A model generated the notes under the pieces. It was not told the origin of the DNA, ran no database searches, and saw only the letters and a list, made by a program, of their open reading frames with translations. This document shows positions 40,328 through 50,085 of a stretch of 64,000 bases of DNA, piece after piece. Every line of letters begins with the position of its first letter. The first letter of the stretch is position 1. The stretch spans positions 69,193 to 133,192 of the forward strand of contig CANRKO010000003.1 of assembly GCA_947631235.1 (NCBI GenBank), in the 5' to 3' direction. Origin of the DNA: an uncultured Clostridia bacterium. Its GTDB lineage: Bacteria > Bacillota > Clostridia > UBA1381. The translations under genes and the position numbers were made by a program.

Positions 40328-42469
40328 ATGGCAAAAACAACAGGCGGTTTCACACTTCCGGGCGAGAGCGGATACGAGGAGCTTACGCTCCAAATGGCTG
40401 AAAAATGGGGCGCTGACGTAATACGCGACTCCGACGGCACGGAGCTTTCACCCGAGATAATCAACGCGGGCTACGGCATTTACTCGACTATCTGCATTAT
40501 CCGCGACCATAACGAGTGGGCGAAGGCTAATCCGGACAAGCTGCAGCAGACATTCCTTATGACAAACCCGATCGTCGCGACGGACACGAGCCTTACGATA
40601 GATCTTATGAAGGACTTTTTCGCGGATCAGTTCAGGCTGAACGACAGCGAGGAGTCGAAGGAGTACTGGCAGGTGTTCGACCGCACGACGAACGAGGAAA
40701 TCAAGGACTGGTCGTATGCGGACGGCAAGGTCACAATCAATAACATCACGCCGTTCCACAAATACACTGTAAACTTCCTCGCGTGGCGTATATGGGAGGA
40801 AATCTCGATGTACAACCACACGACGAACAACTGGGACAAGGAGCATCTCATGCAGATCGATCCGCGCTATCCCGAAACGCAGAAATTCATGCTCGACTGG
40901 CTCAAAAACTGGTGCGAGACGCACCCCGCGACGACCGTTGTGCGCTTTACGTCCATGTTCTACAACTTTGTATGGATTTGGGGTTCAAACCCGCGCAATC
41001 AACAGCTTTTCTCCGACTGGGGTTCGTACGACTTTACCGTGTCGCCGCTTGCTCTCAAGGAGTTTGAGAAGAAGTACGGCTACAGAATTACGTCCGAGGA
41101 TTTCATAAACAAGGGCAACCTCCACGCGACGCACATGACCGCGCCGAAATCGAAGATTGACTGGATGGAGTTTGTGAACGATTTTGTCGTTGACTTCGGT
41201 AAGCAGCTTGTTGACCTCGTTCACGATTACGGCAAAAAGGCTTACGTGTTCTACGACGATTCGTGGGTAGGCGTTGAGCCGTGGGGCAAGAGATTTAAGG
41301 ACTTCGGCTTTGACGGACTTATAAAGTGCGTGTTCAATGGCTTTGAGACGCGCCTGTGCGCGGGCGTTGACGCGGTAGAAACGCATGAGATCAGACTTCA
41401 TCCGTACCTGTTTCCCGTGGGTCTCGGCGGCGCACCGACATTCATGGAGGGCGGCAACCCGACGAAGGAGGCGCAGGGCTACTGGAAAAACGTGCGCCGC
41501 GCTCTTCTCCGCGACAAGATAGACAGAATAGGTTTGGGCGGCTACCTGTCGCTGACGCTGCCGTTCCCCGACTTCAACGATTATATAGAAAAAATATCGG
41601 ACGAGTTCCGCGAGATACGCGAGCTGCACACCGAGGGCAAGCCGTATGTGTTAAAGCCGAGAATAGCGGTGCTGCACTTTTGGGGCAAGCTACGTTCGTG
41701 GACATGCTCCGGTCATTATCACGAGCATCCCGAGGTTGACCTCATAAACGTGAACGAGGCGCTTTCCGGTCTGCCGTTCGACGTTGAGTTTATAAGTTTT
41801 GAGGACGTGAAGGCGGGCAAACTCGAAAACTTCGACGTTGTCATAAACGCCGGTAAGGCGGGCAGCGCGTGGTCGGGCGGCGAGTGCTGGAACGACGAGA
41901 AGGTGGTTTCGACGCTCACGAAATGGGTTTACGACGGCGGTGTGTTCATCGGCGTAAACGAGCCTTCGGCTGTCGGCGGCAGCGACACGTACTTCAAGAT
42001 GGCTCACGTACTCGGCGTTGACGAGGACACGGGCGCGAGAATTTGTCACGGACGCTACACCTTTGAGCCGACAAACTGCGCGTGCGTGCAGGATAAGGAC
42101 TCGTTTAAGGTGAACAAGGGCATTTACCTTATTGACGCGGACACGGTTGTCGCGGCGGAAAAGGACGGCGTACCCGTTGTGGCGCGTCACGCGTTCGGCA
42201 AGGGCGCGGGCGTGTACCTTGCAAGCTTTACCGTGAATGAGAAGAACACGCGTATGCTTATGAGCCTTATCCTCAAAAACACAGGCGAGGGTATGGATCA
42301 GAATTATATCACCGATAATCTTTGGTGCGAATGCGCGTACTATCCCAGCAGTAAGGAACTTGTTGTGATAAATAACAGCGACGCCGAGCAGACAACGACC
42401 ATAAAAACCGAGTTCGGCGACAAGACCGTCACCCTCGGCGCGTTCGATACAAAGATTTTAAAGCTGTAA
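40328..42469 (+). CDS. GH112 beta-galactoside phosphorylase, possibly galactosyl-rhamnose specific
   Basis: Cytosolic phosphorylase releasing galactose 1-phosphate. The full 713 residues follow the GH112 family (lacto-N-biose phosphorylase): FLMTNPIVATDTSLTIDLMKDFFADQF, FVWIWGSNPRNQQLFSDWGSYDFTVSPLAL, FYDDSWVGVEPWG and GVNEPSAVGG. Characterised members act on galacto-N-biose/lacto-N-biose or, in Clostridium phytofermentans (Cphy1920), on beta-1,4-galactosyl-L-rhamnose from rhamnogalacturonan-I. Because this window also encodes GH105, the importer and an acetylesterase for the same polymer, I favour galactosyl-rhamnose, but the sequence alone does not settle it. GAGAGAGA precedes the ATG. Confidence 0.9.
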   Translation: MAKTTGGFTLPGESGYEELTLQMAEKWGADVIRDSDGTELSPEIINAGYGIYSTICIIRDHNEWAKANPDKLQQTFLMTNPIVATDTSLTIDLMKDFFADQFRLNDSEESKEYWQVFDRTTNEEIKDWSYADGKVTINNITPFHKYTVNFLAWRIWEEISMYNHTTNNWDKEHLMQIDPRYPETQKFMLDWLKNWCETHPATTVVRFTSMFYNFVWIWGSNPRNQQLFSDWGSYDFTVSPLALKEFEKKYGYRITSEDFINKGNLHATHMTAPKSKIDWMEFVNDFVVDFGKQLVDLVHDYGKKAYVFYDDSWVGVEPWGKRFKDFGFDGLIKCVFNGFETRLCAGVDAVETHEIRLHPYLFPVGLGGAPTFMEGGNPTKEAQGYWKNVRRALLRDKIDRIGLGGYLSLTLPFPDFNDYIEKISDEFREIRELHTEGKPYVLKPRIAVLHFWGKLRSWTCSGHYHEHPEVDLINVNEALSGLPFDVEFISFEDVKAGKLENFDVVINAGKAGSAWSGGECWNDEKVVSTLTKWVYDGGVFIGVNEPSAVGGSDTYFKMAHVLGVDEDTGARICHGRYTFEPTNCACVQDKDSFKVNKGIYLIDADTVVAAEKDGVPVVARHAFGKGAGVYLASFTVNEKNTRMLMSLILKNTGEGMDQNYITDNLWCECAYYPSSKELVVINNSDAEQTTTIKTEFGDKTVTLGAFDTKILKL

Positions 42470-42900
42470 TAATGCGTTGTAGGGGCGAACTTTTTGCTAC
42501 AGCGTTTGCCAAAGCGCAACACGCCTACCACACGCAAGCGTGTGGTTCACATGTTCACCCGTTAGTCTCCCCTGTGATTGTAAAAGAGAAACGAGCTAAA
42601 AGGGGTTTTATTCGGGCGGATAATATCCGCCCCTACAATATATAGTTGACGTTGAGTTATCGTGGACGGGCGACCGTAAAGGTCGCCCCTACGACAAAGG
42701 GACGTCGGGGCGCCGTCCCCTACGGTTTGTGTTTTATAATAATGCGTTGTAGGGGCGACCCCTTGCGGTCGCCCGTTAGCCTCCCTTGTCAAAGGGAGGG
42801 GGACCGCCGTAGGCGGTGGAGGGATTCATTATAAAATATAAAAGGAATCCCCCAGTCACGCTGCGCGTGACAGCCCCCTTTAACAAGGGGGCCTTCCGTA
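42467..42900. repeat. Second cluster of GC-rich inverted and direct repeats
   Basis: A 22-base sequence TAATAATGCGTTGTAGGGGCGA occurs exactly at 42467-42488 (overlapping the GH112 stop) and 42737-42758. TTGTAGGGGCG (42477) pairs with CGCCCCTACAA (to 42638), bounding a unit of about 160 bases. More hairpins: GGGCGGAT/ATCCGCCC, GGGCGACC-gtaaa-GGTCGCCC, GGGCGACC-ccttgc-GGTCGCCC, CTCCCTTG-t-CAAAGGGAG, CCGCC-gta-GGCGG, GTCACGC-tgc-GCGTGAC, GCCCCCTT-taac-AAGGGGGC. Several short mobile-type repeats appear nested. No gene is present in 42470-43002. Confidence 0.8.
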
Positions 42901-42952
42901 TGAGTGAGCCATATTCACCCTATAACATGAATGAGCATCTACAACCCAAACC

Positions 42953-42983
42953 AAAAAGAGCGTATCGTATGATACGCTCTTAA
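42953..42983 (-). terminator. Terminator after ilvD
   Basis: On the minus strand AAGAGCGTATC-atac-GATACGCTCTTTTT, 20 bases after the ilvD stop; it ends the long minus-strand run. Confidence 0.9.
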
Positions 42984-43002
42984 TGTTTCTATTCGATTTT
43001 CA

Positions 43003-44667
43003 TCAATCATCAATCATAACCGCGCCCTGCATACCCGACGCGACGTGCTTTGAGTAGCGTCTGAGGTAGCCGGTCTTGATTTTCGGCTCCTGCGGCGTCC
43101 ATTCCGCCCTGCGCTTTGCGATTTCCTCATCGGAAAGCTTAACTTCAAGCTTGCAGTTGTCTATATCAATGGAAATTATATCGCCGTCCTTCAAAAGTCC
43201 GATAGTGCCGCCCGCGAGAGCCTCCGGAGAAACGTGACCTATCGCCGCGCCGCGCGTCGCGCCGCTGAAACGTCCGTCGGTAATAAGCGCAACGTCCTTG
43301 TCAAGCCCCATACCGCAGATAGCGGAAGTGGGGGAGAGCATTTCACGCATACCCGGACCGCCCTTCGGACCTTCGTAGCGTATAACCACAACGTCGCCCT
43401 TGACGATCTTGCCAGTGTAAATAGCCTCGATAGCCTCTTCCTCGCTGTTGTATACCTTCGCGGGGCCTTCGTGTTTAAGCATTTCGGGAGCGACCGCGCT
43501 GCGCTTAACGACCGAGCCGTCGGGCGCGAGATTACCTTTAAGCACCGCGATACCGCCCGTCTCGCTGTACGGGTTGTCAATGGGACGGATAACCGAGTAA
43601 TCCTTAACGGTGCAGCCCTTTATGTTTTCGCCGAGCGTCTTGCCCGTAACGGTCATTGTGTCAAGCTTTAAAAGGTTCTTCTTTGACAGCTCGTTCATCA
43701 ACGCCTGAACGCCGCCTGCCGCGTACAAATCCTGTATGTGATGCTCGCCCGCGGGCGCGAGGTGGCAGAGGTTCGGCGTTTCCTTGCTAATCTCGTTCGC
43801 GTAGTCGAGCGTGATCGGCGCTTTCGCCTCATAGGCGATAGCGGGGAGGTGGAGCATCGAGTTTGTCGAGCAGCCGAGAGCCATATCAACTCTAAGCGCA
43901 TTGTATATCGAGTCGGGAGTAATGATGTCGCGGGGTCTGATGTTCTTTTCCAAAAGTTCCATAACCTTCATACCCGCGTGTTTCGCGAGACGTATTCTCT
44001 CGGAGTACACCGCCGGAATTGTGCCGTTGCCGGGAAGAGCCATACCGAGTACCTCGCTTAAACAGTTCATCGAGTTTGCCGTGAACATACCCGAACACGA
44101 ACCGCATGAAGGACACGCCGCGTTTTCAAGGTTTTCAAGTTCCGTTTCGTCGATCGTACCCGCTTTAAACGCGCCGACTGCCTCAAACGCGGTGTTGAGG
44201 TCGCGGTACTTGCCGCCGTAATTCATGGAGAGCATCGCGCCGCCGCTTACGACTATTGAAGGAATGTTAAGTCTCGCGGCGGCTATAAGCATACCCGGCA
44301 CGATTTTGTCGCAGTTGGGTATCAAAACGAGCGCGTCGAGACCGTGAGCAAGAGCCATTGACTCAATGGAGTCGGCGATAAGCTCACGTGACGCGAGCGA
44401 GTATTTCATGCCGATATGTCCCATGGCGATACCGTCGCACACGCCGATTGACGGGAACTCCAGCGGAGTGCCGCCCGCCATTCTAACGCCCGCCTTAACA
44501 GCCTCGGCAATTTTGTCGAGGTTTATGTGTCCCGGGATGATCTCGTTTTTCGAACTTACCACGCCGACCAAGGGACGCTCGATCTCCTCGTCCGTCAGAC
44601 CCGACGCCTTGAAAAGCGAGCGGTGCGGAGTTTTTTCAAGTCCTTTTTTTACCAAGTCACTGTACAT
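43003..44667 (-). CDS. ilvD: Dihydroxy-acid dehydratase
   Basis: Iron-sulfur enzyme that dehydrates dihydroxy-isovalerate and dihydroxy-methylvalerate in valine/isoleucine synthesis. Cluster and Mg motifs: [25 protein letters not shown] and [19 protein letters not shown]; the C-terminal PSEALAGG-type segment is present ([10 protein letters not shown]). At 554 residues it is full length. AGGAGGA precedes the ATG. It is the last gene of the minus-strand run, 15 bases after cvpA, an unusual neighbour, and 41.5 kb from ilvB. Confidence 0.97.
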   Translation of the reverse strand: MYSDLVKKGLEKTPHRSLFKASGLTDEEIERPLVGVVSSKNEIIPGHINLDKIAEAVKAGVRMAGGTPLEFPSIGVCDGIAMGHIGMKYSLASRELIADSIESMALAHGLDALVLIPNCDKIVPGMLIAAARLNIPSIVVSGGAMLSMNYGGKYRDLNTAFEAVGAFKAGTIDETELENLENAACPSCGSCSGMFTANSMNCLSEVLGMALPGNGTIPAVYSERIRLAKHAGMKVMELLEKNIRPRDIITPDSIYNALRVDMALGCSTNSMLHLPAIAYEAKAPITLDYANEISKETPNLCHLAPAGEHHIQDLYAAGGVQALMNELSKKNLLKLDTMTVTGKTLGENIKGCTVKDYSVIRPIDNPYSETGGIAVLKGNLAPDGSVVKRSAVAPEMLKHEGPAKVYNSEEEAIEAIYTGKIVKGDVVVIRYEGPKGGPGMREMLSPTSAICGMGLDKDVALITDGRFSGATRGAAIGHVSPEALAGGTIGLLKDGDIISIDIDNCKLEVKLSDEEIAKRRAEWTPQEPKIKTGYLRRYSKHVASGMQGAVMIDD

Positions 44668-44682
44668 TTCTTTTTCCTCCTG

Positions 44683-45333
44683 TTATCTAATAAATAATTT
44701 TAGCAGTATATTGTTGTTATATAAAAATTTGACCAGATAAGAGTTGTTTATAATCTCGTACAAGCCGCTGTCGGACGGCGCGTACATCGCGAGCAGCATA
44801 AGCGCGAGAAATACGATAAACAGCATATTTATAACGCCCAGAAGTCCGCCGAGGAACTTGTTCGCTCCCTTAAGGACGGGGAGCTTGACAAGGCTGTCGA
44901 CTATTATGTACACGACCATGAGAATAAGCCGTATAAGTATGAACAGCACGACGCTCACGCCTATATTTATAACCGCGCCTGTAAGAGCGTTCGCCGCTGC
45001 GTTTTTAATCGCGTCGGCGGTGGAGAGCGAGCTGTCGATGCCTATTTGCAGCTTATCCTGTATGACCTCCGGCAGATTGAGATTTTCCGCTATATTCACC
45101 CCGCCGCCGGGCGGAATGGTTATTACCTGCGAGAGCGAATTGTTTATATTTTCCGCGACCTTCGTCTGCCCTATATAATCCGCTACGGGTTCTTTCAAGA
45201 GCATAACGAGAATTATTGTCGCCGCGAGAGCGGCTATTTTCCACACGGATTTTATAAGTCCTTTGTTATGCCAATACACAAACGCGGCGATAAATATTGC
45301 CGCGAGACATATATCCGCGATAATGCTCATCAT
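44683..45333 (-). CDS. CvpA-family membrane protein
   Basis: Four membrane segments in 216 residues: ADICLAAIFIAAFVYW, ALAATIILVMLL, VINIGVSVVLFILIRLILMVVYIIV and LGGLLGVINMLFIVFLALMLLAMY, with the CvpA-type GLIKSVW near the N-terminus and FLGGLLGVINMLF later. An external loop of about 60 residues lies between spans two and three. Two ATGs (45333, 45330) are possible; GGGAGGG suits 45330 slightly better. CvpA relatives affect colicin V export or envelope stress; the role here is unknown. Confidence 0.83.
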   Translation of the reverse strand: MMSIIADICLAAIFIAAFVYWHNKGLIKSVWKIAALAATIILVMLLKEPVADYIGQTKVAENINNSLSQVITIPPGGGVNIAENLNLPEVIQDKLQIGIDSSLSTADAIKNAAANALTGAVINIGVSVVLFILIRLILMVVYIIVDSLVKLPVLKGANKFLGGLLGVINMLFIVFLALMLLAMYAPSDSGLYEIINNSYLVKFLYNNNILLKLFIR

Positions 45334-45345
45334 ATTACCCTCCCA

Positions 45346-46791
45346 TCAAATTTTGACAAGCTCGATACTGTTTGAATACACTATCGCGAACGTGTTTTGC
45401 GATATGAGTATCAGCTTTTGAATATCCATTGCGGCGGTGTATTTTGTCAGCTTGCCGCCCGCCTTGCCGCAGAAAACATCGCGTCCTATATTGTAAAGAA
45501 CCGTATTTTCGTTTATATCCACAAAATCCGGCATACCGTCTGTTGTGACGCTCGTCAGTTCCTTGCCTTTTTTGTTGTACAAATTCAGTTTCGGAACGGA
45601 GTCGTCATATAGTGTGAGCGCAGTGTTGCCGCCGTCGTCAACGGCGGAATGGGTGAGGCGGAAATTCGTCAAATCGTTGTCGGATATGACGCCGCCCTTG
45701 TCGGAAAGCGCCGCGAGACGGTTGTCGCCGAACGCGGTAAGCGTATCGCCGTTAAAGCATAAATCGAATATAACGGTATTTTCGGCGTTCACCTGCGCAT
45801 AGCTTTGCTCCTCTTTTATGTTGAAAAACTGTATGACGCTCGTTGCCGTCGTTTCCGTATTCAGGAGCGACACGGCGACGTTCCGCGACGTGGGGGATAT
45901 GTCCGCGCTTATGACCGCACCGCTGCCCGACGCCCACGAATATATCTGTTCTCCGAACTTGTTGTACACCGATATACCGCCCTTGTACGCCGCCTTGCTT
46001 GTGATAAGCACCGCGTCGCCCGCCGACGAAACCTTGACCGCCGCTATACTGTCGGGGTCGTCGGCATCGTACAGCATCTTGCTGTCGCTGTACAGGCACA
46101 GCTTACCGCCGCCCTTTTCGGCAATCAATATATATCCGCCCCGTACTGAAACAAGCGGATCCACTATGAGTGTATTTTCGCTCCACACCGTGTTGCCGGA
46201 CGCGTCTATGTACATGAGATGATTTGACGAGGCGCAGACGATACCGTCCTTGTACGGCAGCACCTCCGAGCCGTACACGTCGTCGGACACGATCACACTT
46301 TCGCGGACATTCGTTTTGTAGTTTTCGTTTTGTGTGTTCTCCTCGCTAATGCCGCTGTCAGCCGTTTTCATCGTGAACACGCCGAATATTTTTGAAAAAT
46401 TATTCGCGAAATTCTTTTTGTACGTCGCCATTATTCCCGTGTCGGTACTCAAAAGAGCCGCTATACCCGTAAGCACGGCAAGAATAATCGCGGCTGCGAC
46501 GATTATCTTTATCTTCTTTTTACCGCCGCCGTTGTGGTTATCGTTGTGTTCGGTATAATCGTCGTACTCGGCGTAATCGTCATATTCTCCGATTTCGTCG
46601 GGCGGCGGTTCGCTGTCCGCGTCGTTTTCGGTATCGGCGTAATCTGCGTCGCCCGTATCGTCCTCGTCGGGGAGGGGAGAACCGTCAAAATCGTCCTCAT
46701 CGGGAATGTCGGGTGTATTATCATCGGTATTTTCGGCATACGTAATGAGGTCGTCAATAGGACTTCCGTTTGCCTTGTCGTCATTCATCAT
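45346..46791 (-). CDS. DUF5711-like membrane-anchored beta-propeller protein
   Basis: N-terminal 90 residues are highly acidic (DEDDFDG, DEDDTGDAD, EYDDYAEYDDY), then a basic stop (GGGKKKIK), one membrane span (IIVAAAIILAVLTGIAALL), and an external region of about 370 residues with repeated WD40/PQQ-like blades (VLPYKDGIVCASSNHLMYIDASGNTVW, GGISVYNKFGEQIYSW). This architecture resembles DUF5711 proteins of Clostridia. AAGGAGGTG precedes the start. Its gene overlaps the truA 3' end and lies 12 bases before cvpA. A sensor or scaffold at the membrane is plausible but unproven. Confidence 0.78.
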   Translation of the reverse strand: MMNDDKANGSPIDDLITYAENTDDNTPDIPDEDDFDGSPLPDEDDTGDADYADTENDADSEPPPDEIGEYDDYAEYDDYTEHNDNHNGGGKKKIKIIVAAAIILAVLTGIAALLSTDTGIMATYKKNFANNFSKIFGVFTMKTADSGISEENTQNENYKTNVRESVIVSDDVYGSEVLPYKDGIVCASSNHLMYIDASGNTVWSENTLIVDPLVSVRGGYILIAEKGGGKLCLYSDSKMLYDADDPDSIAAVKVSSAGDAVLITSKAAYKGGISVYNKFGEQIYSWASGSGAVISADISPTSRNVAVSLLNTETTATSVIQFFNIKEEQSYAQVNAENTVIFDLCFNGDTLTAFGDNRLAALSDKGGVISDNDLTNFRLTHSAVDDGGNTALTLYDDSVPKLNLYNKKGKELTSVTTDGMPDFVDINENTVLYNIGRDVFCGKAGGKLTKYTAAMDIQKLILISQNTFAIVYSNSIELVKI

Positions 46792-47518
46792 AATACACCT
46801 CCTTTAAGCACAATCCCTCCGCCGGAGCGGTAATACCCGCTCTTTCACGGTCGTGTGACGCTATTATACCGGTCATGTCGGCGGGATTTATCTTTCCGCC
46901 GCCGACTGATACGAGCGTGCCTGTGATTATCCTCACCATATTATACAAAAAACCGTTTCCGTGTATGTCTACGGTTATTATATCACCGTTGCGCACCACG
47001 TCAAGCGAATATATTGTTCTTACGGTCGTTTTGACCGAAAAACCGCTGGACGCAAACCCTATAAAATCATGCTCGCCCAAAAACGCCGTTGCCGCCTCGC
47101 GCATTTTCCCGACATCGAGCGGGTACCTGTAATGCCACGCGTAACGCCTCATTACCGCGTCGGGGAACTCTCTGTTTAATATTCTGTACACATACCGCTT
47201 TGATTTTGCGCTTTTGTTCGCGTGAAAATCACCGCTCACTTGCGCCGCGCCGAAACACACTATATCGCTCGGCAGTACGGAGTTTAAGGCGTACGGGTAC
47301 TTGTCGGGCGGTATGTTTGCGCCCGTGCGGAAATTGCAGACGTAATTTTCCGCGTGAACTCCCGCGTCGGTACGTCCGCAGCCGATGAGCGCGACCGTTT
47401 CGCCCGTGATTTTTTCCAGTGCGCGCGCCACCGTTTCCTGCACAGTCGGCGCGTTTTTCTGTATCTGCCAGCCGTGATATTCCGTGCCGTCGTATTGTAA
47501 ATTCAATTTAATGTTCAT
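46781..47518 (-). CDS. truA: tRNA pseudouridine synthase A
   Basis: Modifies uridines 38-40 of the tRNA anticodon stem. Catalytic Asp in GCGRTDAGVHA, N-terminal LQYDGTEYHGWQIQ, and GNGFLYNMVRIITGTLVSVG near the end. The tracked 268-residue ORF starts at TTG 47587 inside ecfT; ATG 47518 gives the standard MNIKLNLQYDG (245 residues), though no strong ribosome site is visible. Position after ecfT is classical in Firmicutes. Confidence 0.95.
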   Translation of the reverse strand: MNIKLNLQYDGTEYHGWQIQKNAPTVQETVARALEKITGETVALIGCGRTDAGVHAENYVCNFRTGANIPPDKYPYALNSVLPSDIVCFGAAQVSGDFHANKSAKSKRYVYRILNREFPDAVMRRYAWHYRYPLDVGKMREAATAFLGEHDFIGFASSGFSVKTTVRTIYSLDVVRNGDIITVDIHGNGFLYNMVRIITGTLVSVGGGKINPADMTGIIASHDRERAGITAPAEGLCLKEVYYDE

Positions 47519-47564
47519 TTTATCACACATACGCTTTAATTTCAATCGGTTTTTTAAGGTAAGA

Positions 47565-48383
47565 TTATATTTTAAGGGCGTATTCAAGAACCGCCAGAAT
47601 GCCGCAGCACAGCAGAAATACAGCTATTGCCGCCGCGTCGAGCTTTTTCATACGCGTTTCCTTCATTCTTGTTCGCTTGCCGCCGCCGTTGTAGCAGCGC
47701 GCTTCCATAGCCGTCGCAAGCTCGTCGGCGCGCCTGAACGCGCTCACGAAAAGCGGTACGAGTATGGGTACCATAGCTTTTGCGCGTCTCAAAATATTAC
47801 CCGTCTCAAAATCCGCGCCGCGCGCCGTCTGCGCCTTGATGATTTTGTCCGTTTCCTCCGCGAGCGTCGGTATAAAGCGTATCGCTATCGTCATCATCAT
47901 CGCTATCTCATACGACGGCACCTTCAGCGGACGCAATGGTTTAAGCAGCTTTTCAATACCGTCCGTAAGCTGCAGCGGCGAGGTCGTGAGCGTTAGCAGC
48001 GACGCGCCGACGATAAGGAACAAAAGCCGTACTGTCATTGTCGCCGCGAGAACGATACCCTCGCGCGATATGTTTATCGAGAACGCCCACAGCGGTATCG
48101 AAAACACCGTTTCACCCTGCGTCATAAACAGGTTTATAAGCGCGGTGAATATCAAAATCCACAGCATGGGGCGTATACCCTTCAGTATTATCTTGACGCT
48201 TACGCCGCTAATAAGAATAAGCGCGGCGGTAAACACGAAAAACGCGGCGTAGGAAAGCGGCTTGTGCAAAAAGAACAGCACTACTATATACGCTATCGTG
48301 AGTATTATCTTAAGCGCCGGATACATTTTGTGCAGCGGCGACGAGCCGGGTATGTATTGCCCTATCGTAATATCCTTAAACAT
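47565..48383 (-). CDS. ecfT: ECF transporter transmembrane protein EcfT
   Basis: Membrane coupling subunit of a group II energy-coupling-factor importer for vitamins or trace nutrients. About five spans, then the two coupling helices with KAQTARGADF and ATAMEARCYNGG. Starts: tracked GTG 48392, or ATG 48383, which overlaps the ecfA2 stop and has GGGCGGTG upstream (272 residues, preferred). Works with both ATPases encoded just before it; no substrate-binding S protein is in the window, as usual for shared modules. Confidence 0.94.
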   Translation of the reverse strand: MFKDITIGQYIPGSSPLHKMYPALKIILTIAYIVVLFFLHKPLSYAAFFVFTAALILISGVSVKIILKGIRPMLWILIFTALINLFMTQGETVFSIPLWAFSINISREGIVLAATMTVRLLFLIVGASLLTLTTSPLQLTDGIEKLLKPLRPLKVPSYEIAMMMTIAIRFIPTLAEETDKIIKAQTARGADFETGNILRRAKAMVPILVPLFVSAFRRADELATAMEARCYNGGGKRTRMKETRMKKLDAAAIAVFLLCCGILAVLEYALKI

Positions 48384-49239
48384 CGCCGTCACCGCCCTTC
48401 ACAAGACCGGCAATCGCTTTCGCGGCGTAATCCACCGTGTATATATGCTCCGGCAGCTTTATGCCCGCACTTCTCAGCCTGTCGGTCAAAAGCGTTATCT
48501 GCGGCACGTTGAGACCTATTTCCTGCAGTCTCTCCGCGTGCGTGAACGCCTCCGCGACGGAGCAGTGCATTTCCACGCCGCCGTCGTTCATCACGATGAC
48601 GTTTTCAGCCGTTTTCGCCACGTCCTCCATCGAGTGCGACACGAATATGATTATCATGTCGGAGCGCATTTTGTGGAGCGTTTTTATTATGCCGAGTATG
48701 TCGTCTCTGCCCTTCGGGTCGAGACCCGCTGTCGGCTCGTCGAGTATCAGCACTTTCGGGTTCATCGCGAGAACGCCCGCGATTGCCGCGCGGCGTTTCT
48801 GTCCGCCCGAAAGGTCGAACGGCGAGCGGTCGAGGTGCTTTTCTTTAAGTCCCACAACTCTCGCGCTCTCTCTTACGCGCTCGTCGATTTCTTTTTCATC
48901 AAGCCCCATATTTTTAGGACCGAACGCTATGTCCTTGTACACGGTGTCCTCGAAAAGCTGATGCTCGGGGTACTGGAACACAAGCCCCACCTTGCGGTGA
49001 ACCGCCCGAAGATCCGCGCCTTTAGCCGTTATATCCTCGCCGTCTATGAGTATTCTGCCGCTCGTGGGCTTTAACAGCGCGCACATAAGCTGTATGAGCG
49101 TCGATTTGCCGCTGCCCGTGTGACCGATTACGGCGGTGAGCGAGCCGTCCTCTATTTCAAGGCTCGCGCCTTTGAGCGCGGCGCTCTCAAACGGCGTGGA
49201 CGGCTGGTACACGTAGCTGACGTTTTCCGTTTTAATCAC
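48376..49239 (-). CDS. ecfA2: ECF transporter ATPase EcfA2
   Basis: Second ATPase of the ECF module. Walker [11 protein letters not shown]-loop [13 protein letters not shown], signature [13 protein letters not shown] and Walker [13 protein letters not shown]; the [11 protein letters not shown] run is typical of EcfA2. The track starts at 49275. GTG 49239, preceded by GGGGGTGA, overlaps the ecfA1 stop by 8 bases and begins [11 protein letters not shown], like ecfA1 (287 residues). Confidence 0.94.
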   Translation of the reverse strand: MIKTENVSYVYQPSTPFESAALKGASLEIEDGSLTAVIGHTGSGKSTLIQLMCALLKPTSGRILIDGEDITAKGADLRAVHRKVGLVFQYPEHQLFEDTVYKDIAFGPKNMGLDEKEIDERVRESARVVGLKEKHLDRSPFDLSGGQKRRAAIAGVLAMNPKVLILDEPTAGLDPKGRDDILGIIKTLHKMRSDMIIIFVSHSMEDVAKTAENVIVMNDGGVEMHCSVAEAFTHAERLQEIGLNVPQITLLTDRLRSAGIKLPEHIYTVDYAAKAIAGLVKGGDGDV

Positions 49240-50071
49240 GCGTCTCACCCCCAAGCGCGGAAACGAGCGCGTCAAACGCCTCGTCTACCGTGAGAGTGTC
49301 GCGCGGTATGTTTACGCCGAGCGCGCGGAGTTCGTGCGCGAGCAGCGTAACCTGCGGAACGTCAAGCCCGAGCGACTTCATTTTTTCCACTTCCGAAAAG
49401 ACCTCTCTCGGCGTGCCGTCGGTCACGATTTTACCGTCGTCTATGACGATAACCCTGTCCGCCTCGGCTGCCTCGTCCATGTAGTGTGTTATAAGCACGA
49501 CCGTTATACCCTGCTCCTTGTTTAGACGCTTAACGGTACGCATAACTTCTTTTCTGCCCATCGGGTCGAGCATAGCTGTCGGCTCGTCGAGTATGAGTAT
49601 TTCGGGGTTCATAGCCAGCACCGACGCTATCGCGACGCGCTGTTTCTGACCGCCCGACAGCTTTGACGGCGCACTTTGCGCGTACTTCGTCATGCCGACC
49701 GCACTAAGACACTCGTCCACACGTGCGCGTATTTCCTTCGGTTCTACGCCGAGATTTTCGGGCGCGAACGCGACCTCGTCCTCAACGACCGCCGCGACCA
49801 TCTGATTGTCGGGGTTCTGGAACACCATACCCGCGCTGCGCCGTATATCGAACACGCGTTTTTCGTCGGACGTGTCGATACCGTTCACGTACGCCTTGCC
49901 GCCCGACGGCAGGAGTATGGCGTTAAACATCTTCGCAAGCGTCGATTTGCCGCTGCCGTTGTGACCGAGAACTGCCGTGAACGAGCCTTTTTCTATATTC
50001 AGATTTATATTTGACAATACCTCGTCCGCGCTGTCTTCATACGCAAAGACAAGGTTTTCTGTTTTTATCAT
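49232..50071 (-). CDS. ecfA1: ECF transporter ATPase EcfA1
   Basis: First ATPase of the ECF heterodimer, 279 residues. Walker [11 protein letters not shown]-loop [19 protein letters not shown], signature [13 protein letters not shown] and Walker [13 protein letters not shown]. The FQNPDNQ wording separates EcfA1 from EcfA2. It begins 14 bases after rarA; the ribosome site is weak. In many Firmicutes this module follows the ribosomal-protein operon (rplQ); here rarA takes that place, while the ecfA1-ecfA2-ecfT-truA order is kept. Confidence 0.95.
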   Translation of the reverse strand: MIKTENLVFAYEDSADEVLSNINLNIEKGSFTAVLGHNGSGKSTLAKMFNAILLPSGGKAYVNGIDTSDEKRVFDIRRSAGMVFQNPDNQMVAAVVEDEVAFAPENLGVEPKEIRARVDECLSAVGMTKYAQSAPSKLSGGQKQRVAIASVLAMNPEILILDEPTAMLDPMGRKEVMRTVKRLNKEQGITVVLITHYMDEAAEADRVIVIDDGKIVTDGTPREVFSEVEKMKSLGLDVPQVTLLAHELRALGVNIPRDTLTVDEAFDALVSALGGETRD

Positions 50072-50085
50072 ATTACTTCACAATC

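Noticed and set aside
42467-42900. CRISPR array
   Set aside because: The repeats are inverted, of differing length and not separated by regular spacers.
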